A stretch of DNA of 64,000 nucleotides, from positions 868,001 to 932,000 of the forward strand of contig NZ_AP019658.1 of assembly GCF_009938225.1 (NCBI RefSeq), in the 5' to 3' direction. Source of the DNA: Vibrio ponticus (GTDB taxonomy: Bacteria; Pseudomonadota; Gammaproteobacteria; Enterobacterales; Vibrionaceae). The position numbers and the translations under genes were made by a program. The notes under the pieces were generated by a model that did not search any database, was not told the DNA's origin, and saw only the letters and a program-made list of their open reading frames with translations. This document shows positions 8,933 through 17,867 of the stretch, one piece after another (within the stretch, counting starts at the first letter, position 1; each line of letters starts with the position of its first letter).

Positions 8933-8961
8933 AAAAAGGAGCTAATAATAGCTCCTTTTTC
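8933..8961. terminator. Bidirectional terminator between the M48 and M50 protease genes
   Basis: AAAAAGGAGCT / AGCTCCTTTTT hairpin with A and T tracts on both sides, placed between two convergent stop codons. Confidence 0.85.
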
Positions 8962-8981
8962 ATTTTGGTTGATTGTCGCGG

Positions 8982-10064
8982 TTAAGTACCAAGAATTTGC
9001 ATTGGTAGCTGTAACAAGGCATCGCCAGACTGAGCGAAATACCAAATGATGCCGACAAGACCACTCACTAACGCAACATACCATACGCCAGCAACCACTT
9101 GTCCGTAACGATCAAGTGGTAATAAGTGGCTGGCATGGCGGTAACGCCATTCCATCAGTATTTCCAGCATCCCCATGATCAATAAAAAGCCAAGCAGACT
9201 CAAACCAAAGGTGTAGCTGAGTGCAATACCGCCGAGTGCAGCCAATGTACAAAGCACCAACCCGGTAATACTGTTCATCGAAAAGCTAATACTTTTTAAA
9301 ATATGTCCACCATCTAAAGGCAAAATTGGCAGTAGATTGAACAAATTTAAGAATGCGTTAAAAGCAGCAAGTCCGGCAAAAAAGATTTCACCTGTGACCC
9401 AATAAACAACCAGCAGAACTAACGACAGAACAAAGCCAAACATTGGTCCCATGATTGAAATCACGACATCTTGCCAGCGTGTATTTATCTTTTCGTCTGA
9501 TAAAGCTAACCCGCCAAGGAAGGGAACCAAGTAAATGCCTTTAGTTTTCATGCCAAAGTACTTCATGGCTTTAACATGACCGTATTCATGCACAACAAGA
9601 CAAGCAATTAATGCTAAAGCAAATTGAAACGAGAACAACCATGAATAGGCGGCAAGGCTTGCAGAGGCTAATACCACTTTTATTAGTTTGGCGCTTTTGA
9701 GCATTTTCATACCCAAAGAGAACAAGCCAATCAGGCTAAATCGTCTTTCTGGTTTCGGTGGATTAACGGGTGTTTGCTGTTCAATATCTTTCGTTGAACG
9801 TTCACCTTGAGCCAATACTTCACCATTCAGCTTAGCGATATAGTTGAAAGTAAATGGCTGCCAAACTAATGCCACATCGAGCTCACAATGAAGAACCTCT
9901 TCCCCTTTCTGTAATTGGAAGCTATGGGATGTATTGTCACCTCGTTCTGAGTCGGCAACAACTTGTGATACCACTTGGTTATCCCAATACAGTTCTTGCC
10001 AGCCAGCCATACTGCCTTCCAGTCTTAGAGGTCGGCCAAGAAAATCAATCGAAAGAAGCTCCAC
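8982..10064 (-). CDS. Site-2 protease-like membrane metalloprotease (peptidase M50)
   Basis: A 360-residue protein. Residues 1-105 are soluble and beta-rich. They are followed by at least six hydrophobic segments from about residue 128. The zinc motif HEYGH is at residues 159-163 inside the second helix, and LPLDGGH at about 248-254 supplies the third ligand, which is the arrangement of site-2 proteases. Such enzymes cut transmembrane helices inside the membrane. There is no PDZ domain, so it is not RseP; it is closer to the general M50 membrane proteases with an N-terminal extra domain. Whether it processes a specific anti-sigma factor is unknown. The gene is monocistronic and ends at the shared terminator. 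Confidence 0.87.
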   Translation of the reverse strand: MELLSIDFLGRPLRLEGSMAGWQELYWDNQVVSQVVADSERGDNTSHSFQLQKGEEVLHCELDVALVWQPFTFNYIAKLNGEVLAQGERSTKDIEQQTPVNPPKPERRFSLIGLFSLGMKMLKSAKLIKVVLASASLAAYSWLFSFQFALALIACLVVHEYGHVKAMKYFGMKTKGIYLVPFLGGLALSDEKINTRWQDVVISIMGPMFGFVLSLVLLVVYWVTGEIFFAGLAAFNAFLNLFNLLPILPLDGGHILKSISFSMNSITGLVLCTLAALGGIALSYTFGLSLLGFLLIMGMLEILMEWRYRHASHLLPLDRYGQVVAGVWYVALVSGLVGIIWYFAQSGDALLQLPMQILGT

Positions 10065-10327
10065 TTTTAACCTATTAATTTGCTATATCAACTGAGCTGA
10101 TTATGCCTCGCAGCACTAAAGAGGTAAAGAAAATGAAGCCTAATGTTACATTGTCACTCAACATAAGTTATTGACTTGATGAAAGGTGTTGGTTATTTAA
10201 ACAAATAATGGCGTAAAAAATTAGTTTACAGCAGTTAATCCTTTGCTTTACCGAATACCCCTTTTAATTAGTCGGATAAAGTGCATAATAGGCCCCGTTA
10301 TTAATCCCGACTATATGTGAGTCCATT

Positions 10328-10885
10328 ATGTCTATTGAAGCTACAATGCTACAACGTTGCGAATCTAAGTGTGAATTATGTGCTGCTGAAGCACCTCTTA
10401 CTGCTTACGCGGTACCACCGCACAGCCACGTAACTGTGGATTACGGCATCATGGTATGTGACAAATGTCTGGGCGAAATCGAAGAACCAAAAGACATTAA
10501 CCACTGGCGTTGTCTAAATGACAGCATGTGGAGTCAAGTAGTACCTGTTCAAGTAACAGCATGGCGCCAACTTACTCGCCTAAACAGCGAGAGCTGGGCT
10601 CAAGATGCACTTGATATGATGTACATGGAAGAAGAAACTAAAAACTGGGCAATGATCGGTATGTCTTCAGATGACAAACCACTTGATTGCAACGGCGTTG
10701 AACTGAAAAAAGGTGACGACGTAACAGTAATCAAAGACCTTCCAATCAAAGGCTCAACTCAAGTAATCAAGCAAGGTACTGTTATCCGTGGTATCGGTCT
10801 TACAGATGATCCAACACACATCTCTGGTAAGGTTAACGGCGGTCAATCAATGTACGTAATCGCTGAATACTGCCGTAAGAAGTAA
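10328..10885 (+). CDS. phnA: PhnA (YjdM)-family zinc-ribbon protein, long form
   Basis: A 185-residue protein. The N-terminal part has a zinc ribbon with CELC (residues 18-21 region) and CDKC (about 45-48). The C-terminal part from about 118 is the PhnA domain proper (LDCNGVELKKGDDVTVIKDL ... IRGIGLTDDPTHISGKVNG). E. coli PhnA/YjdM is about 111 residues, so this one carries an inserted middle segment of about 60 residues (PKDINHWRCLNDSMWSQVVP and on) typical of the longer Vibrio form. Despite its name the protein is not a phosphonoacetate hydrolase and its role is not settled. A strong terminator follows. Confidence 0.88.
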   Translation: MSIEATMLQRCESKCELCAAEAPLTAYAVPPHSHVTVDYGIMVCDKCLGEIEEPKDINHWRCLNDSMWSQVVPVQVTAWRQLTRLNSESWAQDALDMMYMEEETKNWAMIGMSSDDKPLDCNGVELKKGDDVTVIKDLPIKGSTQVIKQGTVIRGIGLTDDPTHISGKVNGGQSMYVIAEYCRKK

Positions 10886-10903
10886 TTCTTAGAGTACACG
10901 AAA

Positions 10904-10930
10904 GAAAAGCACCTTTTAGGTGCTTTTCTT
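10904..10930 (+). terminator. Terminator of phnA
   Basis: GAAAAGCACC / GGTGCTTTTC hairpin followed by TTTT, 18 bases after the stop codon. Confidence 0.85.
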
Positions 10931-10958
10931 TTGCCTGCTATTCGCGTTAATCTACTCC

Positions 10959-12512
10959 CTAACTCGCTATTTTTTCGATAACCAGTTTGAGATCGTTCGT
11001 GCTTTGCTGCACTTGAGCGTTCATCTCGTTAGTTTGGGTCATTAATTCGTATGAGTCTGTGTATTTAATGTTGATTGACTGGATGTTCTCATTTATCTCG
11101 TCCGAAACATGAACCTGTTCTTCAATTGCCACCGCAATTTGCTGATTGCGATCGACGACGTCTTGAACCAACTCTTCCAGTAACTGAATACTATCTTGAG
11201 CCTGCGTGATTGACTCCACAGTACTGCTGGATTTTTCATTACCCTTTTTCAGCGCATCAACAGCAGAATTACTTCCACTTTGAATGTTCTCAATTGCAGA
11301 TTGAATCTCGGTGGTTGATTCCTGCGTTCTTTGCGCGAGGGTGCGAACTTCATCGGCCACAACCGCAAATCCACGCCCCTGCTCTCCCGCTCTTGCCGCT
11401 TCAATGGCTGCGTTAAGGGCAAGTAAGTTGGTTTGCTCTGCAATATCGTTGATGACTTCTACCACCGAACCAATTTGGTTAGTCTGTTGATTAAGGTCGG
11501 TAACTGTATGAGAGATTTCTTTCAACTCGTTAACCAGTTCCATAACAGAATGATTGACATTGTTTATCACATCTCGGCTTTCACTCATCGTGTGCTGTGC
11601 TTTTAACGTAGCATCAGCGGTCGCCTGCGCATTCTGAGAGATTTCTGCTGACGCAGCCTGCATTTCGTTGACTGATGTAGCCACTATGTCGATTTCAACT
11701 TTTTGCTCACTGAGATTTTGTGTCACCCTTTCACTGTTGGTCGCAGCATGATCGGCATTTTCTCGCGTGTCTTGGCACGAATCCATCACTGAGATACCGA
11801 CTCGACCTAAAAGTGCGTTGGCGTATTGTTTACGCATTTTCATACCCAACTCGATTTCAGCGAGATCATTAACTCGCCCGCAGTAGATATGCTCCATTAA
11901 TGGGTTATTAAAATCTTCGCGCGCTTGTTGGGCAATTTTTTCCAATGGGCGCGTTAAGGCAAATATCGATGCGACGGATAAAGATGCCATTGTAACGGTC
12001 GCGACCATTGCTGACTGTCCATAAGCGACCAATAGATTGGCAATGGCTGTAGATGCACCAATCCAAAAAGCACTGCGCATCCAAAGACGAGTCCTAGGTA
12101 ACATTAAAGTAAAGGGCGTTTTATTGTTACGAAGCTTGGCGTAAGCTTTTTCTGCTCGTTCGACGTGAATTCTTTCGGGCTTGAAGCGTACAGATTGAAA
12201 TTCGACTATTTTTCCGTTATGTAAAATTGGAGATGCGAATGCGTCAACCCAGTAATAACCTCCGCCTTTTCTTTGGTTTTTAACCATCCCCATCCAATGT
12301 TTGCCACTTTGTAAATGACTCCAAAGATCTTTGAACGCAGCTTTGGGCATATCTCGATGTCTGACGACATTATGTGGTTTGCCTTCTAGCTCACCGGGTT
12401 CATAGCCGGCAACTTCACTGAAATGATTACTCGCGTATTTTATATAACTGGATGGATCTGTAATTGAGATGAGGTTGTAACTGGAGGGATAATCGTATTC
12501 CATTTCGCCCAT
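10959..12512 (-). CDS. Aer-like methyl-accepting chemotaxis protein with PAS domain
   Basis: A receptor of 517 residues from the chosen start. A PAS domain covers about residues 10-110 ([35 protein letters not shown]), as in Aer-type redox/oxygen sensors. Two close hydrophobic segments at about 140-190 form a membrane hairpin, with no periplasmic sensor domain. The signalling domain has the canonical hairpin tip [20 protein letters not shown] followed by [12 protein letters not shown]. The start ATG at 12512 ([10 protein letters not shown]) follows AAGGA at the right distance; the more upstream in-frame start at 12548 has none. Such receptors steer swimming by energy state through CheA/CheW. 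The gene is monocistronic. Confidence 0.9.
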   Translation of the reverse strand: MGEMEYDYPSSYNLISITDPSSYIKYASNHFSEVAGYEPGELEGKPHNVVRHRDMPKAAFKDLWSHLQSGKHWMGMVKNQRKGGGYYWVDAFASPILHNGKIVEFQSVRFKPERIHVERAEKAYAKLRNNKTPFTLMLPRTRLWMRSAFWIGASTAIANLLVAYGQSAMVATVTMASLSVASIFALTRPLEKIAQQAREDFNNPLMEHIYCGRVNDLAEIELGMKMRKQYANALLGRVGISVMDSCQDTRENADHAATNSERVTQNLSEQKVEIDIVATSVNEMQAASAEISQNAQATADATLKAQHTMSESRDVINNVNHSVMELVNELKEISHTVTDLNQQTNQIGSVVEVINDIAEQTNLLALNAAIEAARAGEQGRGFAVVADEVRTLAQRTQESTTEIQSAIENIQSGSNSAVDALKKGNEKSSSTVESITQAQDSIQLLEELVQDVVDRNQQIAVAIEEQVHVSDEINENIQSINIKYTDSYELMTQTNEMNAQVQQSTNDLKLVIEKIAS

Positions 12513-12677
12513 AATTATTTCCTTACCTAGACCTACTGACAATGCCACTCAATAGAGCAACAAGTTGCTTATCGAGTTAATGGTAAGCTTAGAGCATAAT
12601 CCTTACTAATGTGATGGATATCGATTATTTTTGTCGATGTTACATATAAGCAGTTAGAAAGCTTAGATTTATTCCAT

Positions 12678-12706
12678 AAAAAAACGCCAGCTAGTGGCTG
12701 ACGTTT
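12678..12706 (-). terminator. Terminator of the 62-residue gene
   Basis: On the minus strand ACGTCAGCCAC / GCTGGCGTTTTTTT forms an imperfect hairpin ending in a T tract, 19 bases beyond the stop at 12725. Confidence 0.75.
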
Positions 12707-12724
12707 CTATCATTTGCTCGCTTA

Positions 12725-12913
12725 TCAGTATAAACCGATATCTTTACGCATGTGACCTGACAAATCACTCGCATAATGTGTGCGATGTTCAGGACGATCA
12801 GTGAACAAGATATCTAATAAGTGAGCGATTAATCCTTTAATGTTAACCGAGTAGGTTTTGCTGTCCTTAGAGATTGGTGATAAAACTGTGTTAGCGTCAA
12901 GAACCTGTGCCAT
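12725..12913 (-). CDS. Small protein of unknown function
   Basis: A 62-residue protein with AGAGAGG ribosome site before the ATG and its own terminator. It has a short helical middle (IKGLIAHLLDILFTDRPEHR) and ends in SGHMRKDIGLY. The ending recalls the LxDIGL tail of DUF1127 (YjiS-like) small proteins, but the rest is not a clear match and I do not assign the family. No signal peptide or membrane helix. Function unknown. Confidence 0.7.
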   Translation of the reverse strand: MAQVLDANTVLSPISKDSKTYSVNIKGLIAHLLDILFTDRPEHRTHYASDLSGHMRKDIGLY

Positions 12914-13114
12914 ACGCGCCTCTCTTACAATTCGGATAACCTTCGATAGTTAAATATTAACCACTTTTTTTCGGTGCAAATAATGACAAATATTCGAAAT
13001 TAAGATTAGTTTTTCTAATGAAACACATCGTTAACATTCAAGGTTTGTAAATATTCGAAAAGCAACACTTAGAGTATTTATTCTTGCATAATCGCTGCAT
13101 AAATATTGAGGTTA

Positions 13115-13178
13115 TAAAAAAGCCCCGTTAACGAATAACATAATATTTACATACTTTTGTTATCGCTACGAGGCTTTT
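13115..13178 (-). terminator. Large hairpin terminator downstream of alx
   Basis: On the minus strand AAAGCCTCGTAGCGATAACA pairs imperfectly with a TGTTATTCGTTAACGGGGCT arm and ends in TTTTTT. It lies 22 bases after the alx stop codon. Confidence 0.75.
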
Positions 13179-13200
13179 ATCACACTTTAATTATATGAGA

Positions 13201-14157
13201 TTAAAGTGTTTCTTGTGTTACTTCTGCTGAACGACGTTGTTTCATCACAGAAGCAATCACTGCAACTGTCATTGTAATCAATAGTACTAGAAGCGATACT
13301 GGTGTTGGGATTGCCCACGCCGTACCAACCAGTAGCATTTTCACACCGATAAACATCATGATGAATGCTAGTGCTGGTTTTAGATAGATAAACTTATCCA
13401 TCATACCTTGCAATACAAAGTAAAGTGAACGTAGACCCAATAGAGCAAACACGTTAGCAGCAAGTACTAGGAATGGTTCACGAGTTACGGCAAAAATCGC
13501 AGGAATAGAGTCTAGAGCAAACATCACATCCATAAATGCGATCACACCAATAACGATCATCATAGGTGTTACACAACGCTTACCATTCTCAATCACTGTT
13601 AGTGCATTTTCGCGGTAACCGTCAGTAACTGTCGCGAACTTACGAATGATTTTCTCTGGCAGTGGGTTAACTTCTTCTTCTTCACCTTTATCACGAGCAA
13701 GCTGAATACCCGTCCAAATTAGGAACGCTGCAAAGATGTATAGAATCCAGTGATATTGAGCTAGAAGCTGCGCACCGACACCGATCATGATTGCACGTAG
13801 AACAAGCGCACCGATCACACCCCAAAGTAGCGCACGTGGGCGTAAATGCTCAGGCACCGCATACTGAGTGAAGATAATCGCAAAAACAAACAAGTTGTCT
13901 ACGCTGAGTGATTTCTCAAGCAGGTAACCAGTAATGAAGGATACGGTTGCTTTTTCCGCGCTGTAGCTACTACCTGGAGCATAAATGTCCCAGAAAAAGT
14001 AGATAGATGCCGCGAAAACGAATGCTAAAGCAAACCAGAATACACTCCAGATTGCCGCTTTACGGATGGTGATTTTTCCACCGCGAGTTTGCCAGATATC
14101 CAGCGCTACAAGCGTTAAAGTAAGAATGGCAAAGCCAATATAAGTAGACGGGGTCAT
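13201..14157 (-). CDS. alx: TerC/Alx-family membrane protein (manganese exporter)
   Basis: A 318-residue integral membrane protein with about nine hydrophobic helices. TerC-family acidic motifs are visible: LEKSLSVDNLFVFAI (about residues 75-90) and FALDSIPAIFAVTREPFLVL (about 210-230). Both contain the conserved membrane Asp used for Mn2+ transport. Alx in E. coli is induced at high pH and by manganese and exports Mn2+. The start at 14157 (MTPSTYIGF) is chosen because GGGAGG lies 4-9 bases upstream; the in-frame GTG/ATG starts further up fall in the leader. The gene is preceded by a yybP-ykoY riboswitch (see that entry), which supports the Mn assignment. Confidence 0.92.
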   Translation of the reverse strand: MTPSTYIGFAILTLTLVALDIWQTRGGKITIRKAAIWSVFWFALAFVFAASIYFFWDIYAPGSSYSAEKATVSFITGYLLEKSLSVDNLFVFAIIFTQYAVPEHLRPRALLWGVIGALVLRAIMIGVGAQLLAQYHWILYIFAAFLIWTGIQLARDKGEEEEVNPLPEKIIRKFATVTDGYRENALTVIENGKRCVTPMMIVIGVIAFMDVMFALDSIPAIFAVTREPFLVLAANVFALLGLRSLYFVLQGMMDKFIYLKPALAFIMMFIGVKMLLVGTAWAIPTPVSLLVLLITMTVAVIASVMKQRRSAEVTQETL

Positions 14158-14352
14158 GCGTCCTCCCAAAAATCGGAGGGATCTGGAATATAAAATAACG
14201 ATCCCTACCGCAAGCAAAAGACCTCCTTCCCTAAGGAAAGAGAATTTGATTACGTTGGTCTCGTCGAAGCGCTAAGCGCTTATACTTACCGGAAAGGCTT
14301 GAAACCTAACGAGATGACGATAAGTAAACCAGAGGCGACTACTCCCCAAACG
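14158..14352 (-). promoter_or_regulatory. yybP-ykoY manganese riboswitch and expression platform of alx
   Basis: On the minus strand the aptamer runs from 14352 down to 14253. It has the hallmark GGGGAGTAG near the 5' end and GACGAGACC near the 3' end, with CGTT (14352-14349) and AACG (14256-14253) closing the P1 stem. Between aptamer and ATG two structures compete. GGTCTTTT (14223-14216) can pair with the GAGACC of the aptamer's 3' strand. The Shine-Dalgarno GGGAGGA (14167-14161) can pair with TCCCTCC (14181-14175), whose bases can instead pair with AGGGATC upstream (14206-14200). This suggests ligand control of both termination and translation. The class is known to bind Mn2+. Confidence 0.85.
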
Positions 14353-14480
14353 AGGCGGATTGTAAGGCTCACGCGTTAACTTTGCAACCTGAAAAAGTGC
14401 AGATATTGATTTAATTTATGTTTGTTTGTTGTATGAATAGTATGTGTGAATTTATTAAAAGCAAATTGTCGATTTTGTTT

Positions 14481-14508
14481 AAAAAGAGACCATAATTGGT
14501 CTCTTAAT
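14481..14508 (-). terminator. Terminator of the TonB-dependent receptor gene
   Basis: On the minus strand AAGAGACCAATTATGGTCTC followed by TTTTT, about 33 bases after the stop codon at 14541. Confidence 0.8.
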
Positions 14509-14540
14509 ACGAAGACAAATAATCTCAAGACATACTCGCC

Positions 14541-16553
14541 TTAAAATTGGTAAGCGGCAGATATTTTGTAGTTTCTGCCCGGTTCATAATCATCCATCGT
14601 TATTCCATTCCAAGGAATAACGCCCGAACGTGAAGCATGTGAGGTATATTGCTCGTTAAAGATGTTATCTATACCAAAGGTCAGGTAGAAACTATCTAGT
14701 TCAGAAGGAATCCATTGCACATAGAGATTATGAACGTCATAGCTGGCTTTTGCAGGTTGCCCATCAAAGACATTATCTTCTTCTTTTACCCACATTGAGT
14801 TCCAGCCGAAAATACTATCAAGTGCATCTGACTGGTAGTTTACGGTCAACGCGATACTGTCTCCCATATCAATACTTCGACCATTTCCACCCGCGATAGG
14901 TTGATTGGTTTGTTTGTTTTTAGTATCGGATTTTGAATATGACACTTTGCTAGAAAGTGACTCATAACTGTACGTTATACTACTTTCAAAACCTTCAATC
15001 TCGACATCACCTAGGTTGTAGATATCATAATTGCGAGTCGCGCGGTTATAAGATTCAGCAATATAATCGTCTATCTCGGTTTGGAATAACGTAAAGTTCA
15101 TGCCTAAAGCATGGCGACCGAATCTTTGATCATAGCGAGCACCACCTTGAGTATTACGTCCGGTTTCAGCTTTGAGTCCTTCTTGTAGATACGCTACGTT
15201 TTGATAAGCAATGAACGTTTCTAACAGTTCAGGACCTTTAAATAGCGTTCTAGTGCTCGCAAAGAATGTTAGACCGTCGATGGGTGTCAATTCAGTTGCA
15301 AGTGACCATGTCACGTCGTCATAACGATTGTTACCTACTTCAGCTTTACGCTGATAATCATCGTATCTCAATCCAGCTGAAAGGTTGAAGAAATCGGTGA
15401 AGATAAACTTGTTTTCTGCGAACAGTGCGGTTGAAACTGCTGACTCATCCATAAACTTACTTGAACCATAATAACTGGTTGAAGTTTTATCCATATAATC
15501 AGCACCATAAATCAGTTGGTTGTCAATTCCTAATAATGCTAACCCGGATTGAAACTTAACGTTAAGACCAAAATTCTGATTCTTCGCGCTATTTTTAGAT
15601 GCTCGATTTCCAGGCCATGAACCAAGCATTACCGACTCATCACGCACGATTTCTGTTTCCGAATTGTAGAGGGTGACATCCCCTTTGTGTTTATCTTTCC
15701 GTAATTGATAGTTAAGAGTGATGGTATCACGCGAGTAATCCGTCGGGATAAGTTTATCATTTGATAAACCATTATTTGCGTTTCCTGACATGTCGGGACG
15801 AGGATTGTAGTCGCCACTATCTTTATATAGGTCATAGCTAAGTTCCAAACGGTGTACGCTACCAAACTCATAACCTAACTTGGTAAGAATATTATACACG
15901 TCCCCTTTCGTACCGAATGTCTTATTACCATCGCCATCTTCGAAGTCATCGCGCGTAACATAGTGACCGTAAATCATCGCATCAACGTTTTCGCCTAGTA
16001 AACCATATAGCGTTAATGATCCTTGCTGGCTATCATTGGATGCGTAACCTCCATATAAGCGAGCGCCGTAAGTTTCATCGTATCGAAGTAAATCTCGCGC
16101 ATCTTTTGTTTCAAAATAGACTGACCCACCGAGCCCACTTTGAGTCACTGAGTTATTACCTACCTGAATATCCGCTGATTTTAGAATGTCCGGGTTCAGC
16201 GTTAAGTTTCCGATGTGGTGGAACATATTGGCATGCTGAGAAGCTCCGTCAAGGCGAATATCCAAATCAGTTTCACCTAAACCGCGAATTGCGATACGTT
16301 GATTTACCGAATGTGTTCCTCCAACGTCAACCCCCGGCACTTCTCTCAATAAGTCTGATAGATGGTCTGCTTGCTTTACCGACATATCTTCCGCAAAGAT
16401 CGACTCTGTATTACTTGTAACTTTCGTTCCCCAGACAACAACATCTTCCACCTCAGATATTGCCTGCTCGGCGAACGCGGTATGACTGGTTGCGATCGTG
16501 ACCGCCAAAGCAAGTGTTGAGGGTGTAAAGATAGATCTTATTGGGCTTTCCAT
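14541..16553 (-). CDS. TonB-dependent outer-membrane receptor (iron/haem or siderophore uptake)
   Basis: A 670-residue receptor. The signal peptide MESPIRSIFTPSTLALAVTI ends near TAFA. The plug domain (about 45-160) has LSDLLREVPGVDVGG and IAIRGLGETDLDIRLDG. The barrel ends in AAYQF with the C-terminal aromatic residue of outer-membrane barrels. The SGLGGSVYFETKDARDLL segment resembles the haemin/haemoglobin receptor group, so haem is one candidate ligand; a xenosiderophore is the other. The start at 16553 follows AAGGA; longer upstream starts would run into the regulatory region. It is divergent from an AraC regulator, an arrangement known for Vibrio siderophore receptors such as DesA/DesR, and a Fur-like sequence lies between. 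The ligand cannot be decided from sequence. Confidence 0.88.
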   Translation of the reverse strand: MESPIRSIFTPSTLALAVTIATSHTAFAEQAISEVEDVVVWGTKVTSNTESIFAEDMSVKQADHLSDLLREVPGVDVGGTHSVNQRIAIRGLGETDLDIRLDGASQHANMFHHIGNLTLNPDILKSADIQVGNNSVTQSGLGGSVYFETKDARDLLRYDETYGARLYGGYASNDSQQGSLTLYGLLGENVDAMIYGHYVTRDDFEDGDGNKTFGTKGDVYNILTKLGYEFGSVHRLELSYDLYKDSGDYNPRPDMSGNANNGLSNDKLIPTDYSRDTITLNYQLRKDKHKGDVTLYNSETEIVRDESVMLGSWPGNRASKNSAKNQNFGLNVKFQSGLALLGIDNQLIYGADYMDKTSTSYYGSSKFMDESAVSTALFAENKFIFTDFFNLSAGLRYDDYQRKAEVGNNRYDDVTWSLATELTPIDGLTFFASTRTLFKGPELLETFIAYQNVAYLQEGLKAETGRNTQGGARYDQRFGRHALGMNFTLFQTEIDDYIAESYNRATRNYDIYNLGDVEIEGFESSITYSYESLSSKVSYSKSDTKNKQTNQPIAGGNGRSIDMGDSIALTVNYQSDALDSIFGWNSMWVKEEDNVFDGQPAKASYDVHNLYVQWIPSELDSFYLTFGIDNIFNEQYTSHASRSGVIPWNGITMDDYEPGRNYKISAAYQF

Positions 16554-16570
16554 AACAACAATCCTTAGAT

Positions 16571-16589
16571 GGTAATGATAATATTTCGC
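16571..16589. promoter_or_regulatory. Fur-box-like sequence
   Basis: GGTAATGATAATATTTCGC in the divergent intergenic region matches the first eleven positions of the GATAATGATAATCATTATC consensus except one; the second half is weak. The position between an iron-type receptor and its AraC regulator supports it. Confidence 0.45.
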
Positions 16590-16670
16590 ATTGATGTTAA
16601 GGTCGTTATTAATCAATTTGAATACCAATCGGTTATGAAAAATCGTTGATATATTGTGAGGAATCGGCAA

Positions 16671-17645
16671 ATGGTTACAGAATCAACAAAACGAATTAAG
16701 TTTGTTAAAGTGGCACTAACCAAAAAACTAGAACAATGTGAAAAACAGATTATCGTCGCGCCCGGTCAGGGTTCTCAGTCAACGCTTGCTGAGGGGCAGT
16801 TTTTATCGCATAAATACCATGAAAAAATATTTGTGCATGGTGGGCATAGTACCGAACTGGTCGACCGAAGTATTGTTTCAACAGCTCATCCAGCCCTTTT
16901 AATAACCTTGCTGCTACGCGGTAAACTCAATTTTGCGTACGACGACTTAGCGTTTGATCTTCAGACTGACAACGGTGCGCGAGGAGTCGTGGTTAACTTA
17001 ACTCGACCTGCAAATTTCTATCGTTCTATGACTAAAGACAATCGTGTAAGCAAGATTAATATTCTCATCAAGCCCCATTGGTTGCAGGAACGATATTGCG
17101 GGCAAAACTCGTTAGAAGACTTTTTAGCTATCGACAAAAACCATTTTGAACTCATATTTGACTCCCGTCTGACTGATCTTTTAGGAGAAGTTCTTAGTAA
17201 CCAAAAACCTGATTCCTTATTGGAAAAAATTGAAATAGAGAGTTTAGTTCAACAGATTATTGTTGCGTGCTTGAAACAAGTGCCAGAAAGAAGTGAACAA
17301 GTAAATATTTTAACTACCGTGAATAGCGATCTAACAGTTGAAGATATCGTCAGCTACATAGAAACCAATCTTAATCACCAGCTGACCCTCACTCATTTAT
17401 CGGCACACTTTAATATGAGTGTTTCTAAACTTCAGCGGCTATTTAAACAATCATATAACTTAACAATTAACGGTTATATACGTGCAAGGCGTCTTGACAA
17501 TGCGAGGCAACAAATTGAAAGAGGTCTAATTTCCATAACACAAGCGGCGTATGAAGCCGGCTATCAGCATCCTGCAAACTTCACTCATGCGTTTAAAAAA
17601 GAATTTGGGACAAGTCCGTACCAATGGCTAAATGATTCAAATTGA
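16671..17645 (+). CDS. AraC-family transcriptional regulator
   Basis: A 324-residue regulator. The C-terminal double helix-turn-helix starts near residue 220 (LTLTHLSAHFNMSVSKLQRL, then ITQAAYEAGYQHPANFTHAF and FGTSPYQWL). The N-terminal 200 residues form an effector-binding region without a recognised cupin motif. The start at 16671 follows GAGG at a suitable distance; an in-frame GTG at 16656 is the alternative. It is divergent from the TonB-dependent receptor gene and most likely activates it on sensing the imported ligand; this is inferred from arrangement and from known Vibrio pairs of this type. Confidence 0.87.
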   Translation: MVTESTKRIKFVKVALTKKLEQCEKQIIVAPGQGSQSTLAEGQFLSHKYHEKIFVHGGHSTELVDRSIVSTAHPALLITLLLRGKLNFAYDDLAFDLQTDNGARGVVVNLTRPANFYRSMTKDNRVSKINILIKPHWLQERYCGQNSLEDFLAIDKNHFELIFDSRLTDLLGEVLSNQKPDSLLEKIEIESLVQQIIVACLKQVPERSEQVNILTTVNSDLTVEDIVSYIETNLNHQLTLTHLSAHFNMSVSKLQRLFKQSYNLTINGYIRARRLDNARQQIERGLISITQAAYEAGYQHPANFTHAFKKEFGTSPYQWLNDSN

Positions 17646-17665
17646 CTCATCAATCATCTCAAAGT

Positions 17666-17694
17666 AAAAAGGAGCAAATCATTTGCTCCTTTCT
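17666..17694. terminator. Bidirectional terminator between araC-type gene and 31-residue gene
   Basis: AAAAAGGAGCAAAT / ATTTGCTCCTTT hairpin with A and T tracts on both sides; it lies 21 bases after the AraC stop and 2 bases before the stop of the convergent small ORF. Confidence 0.85.
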
Positions 17695-17695
17695 A

Positions 17696-17791
17696 TTACA
17701 TAGCACCACTGGGAATGGCGTACACCATCACAGCCCAAACTAAAACCCAGCTTACTACGACCGCGACATCGAACCAGTCTTTACTCCACAT
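17696..17791 (-). CDS. 31-residue predicted membrane peptide
   Basis: The minus strand encodes MWSKDWFDVAVVVSWVLVWA followed by VMVYAIPSGAM. The ATG is preceded by AGGGAGTC at a good distance, and a bidirectional terminator follows the stop at once. Residues 8-25 are a single hydrophobic helix rich in Val and Trp with an N-terminal charged KDWFD stretch. Gene parts and composition support a real small membrane protein. No family recognised; no function is assigned. Confidence 0.65.
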   Translation of the reverse strand: MWSKDWFDVAVVVSWVLVWAVMVYAIPSGAM

Positions 17792-17867
17792 GATGACTCC
17801 CTGCTATTGGATAGGATTCAGTGACCCCAAAACATAATTAGCAAAGAGCATACCAGTTGAGCGAAAT

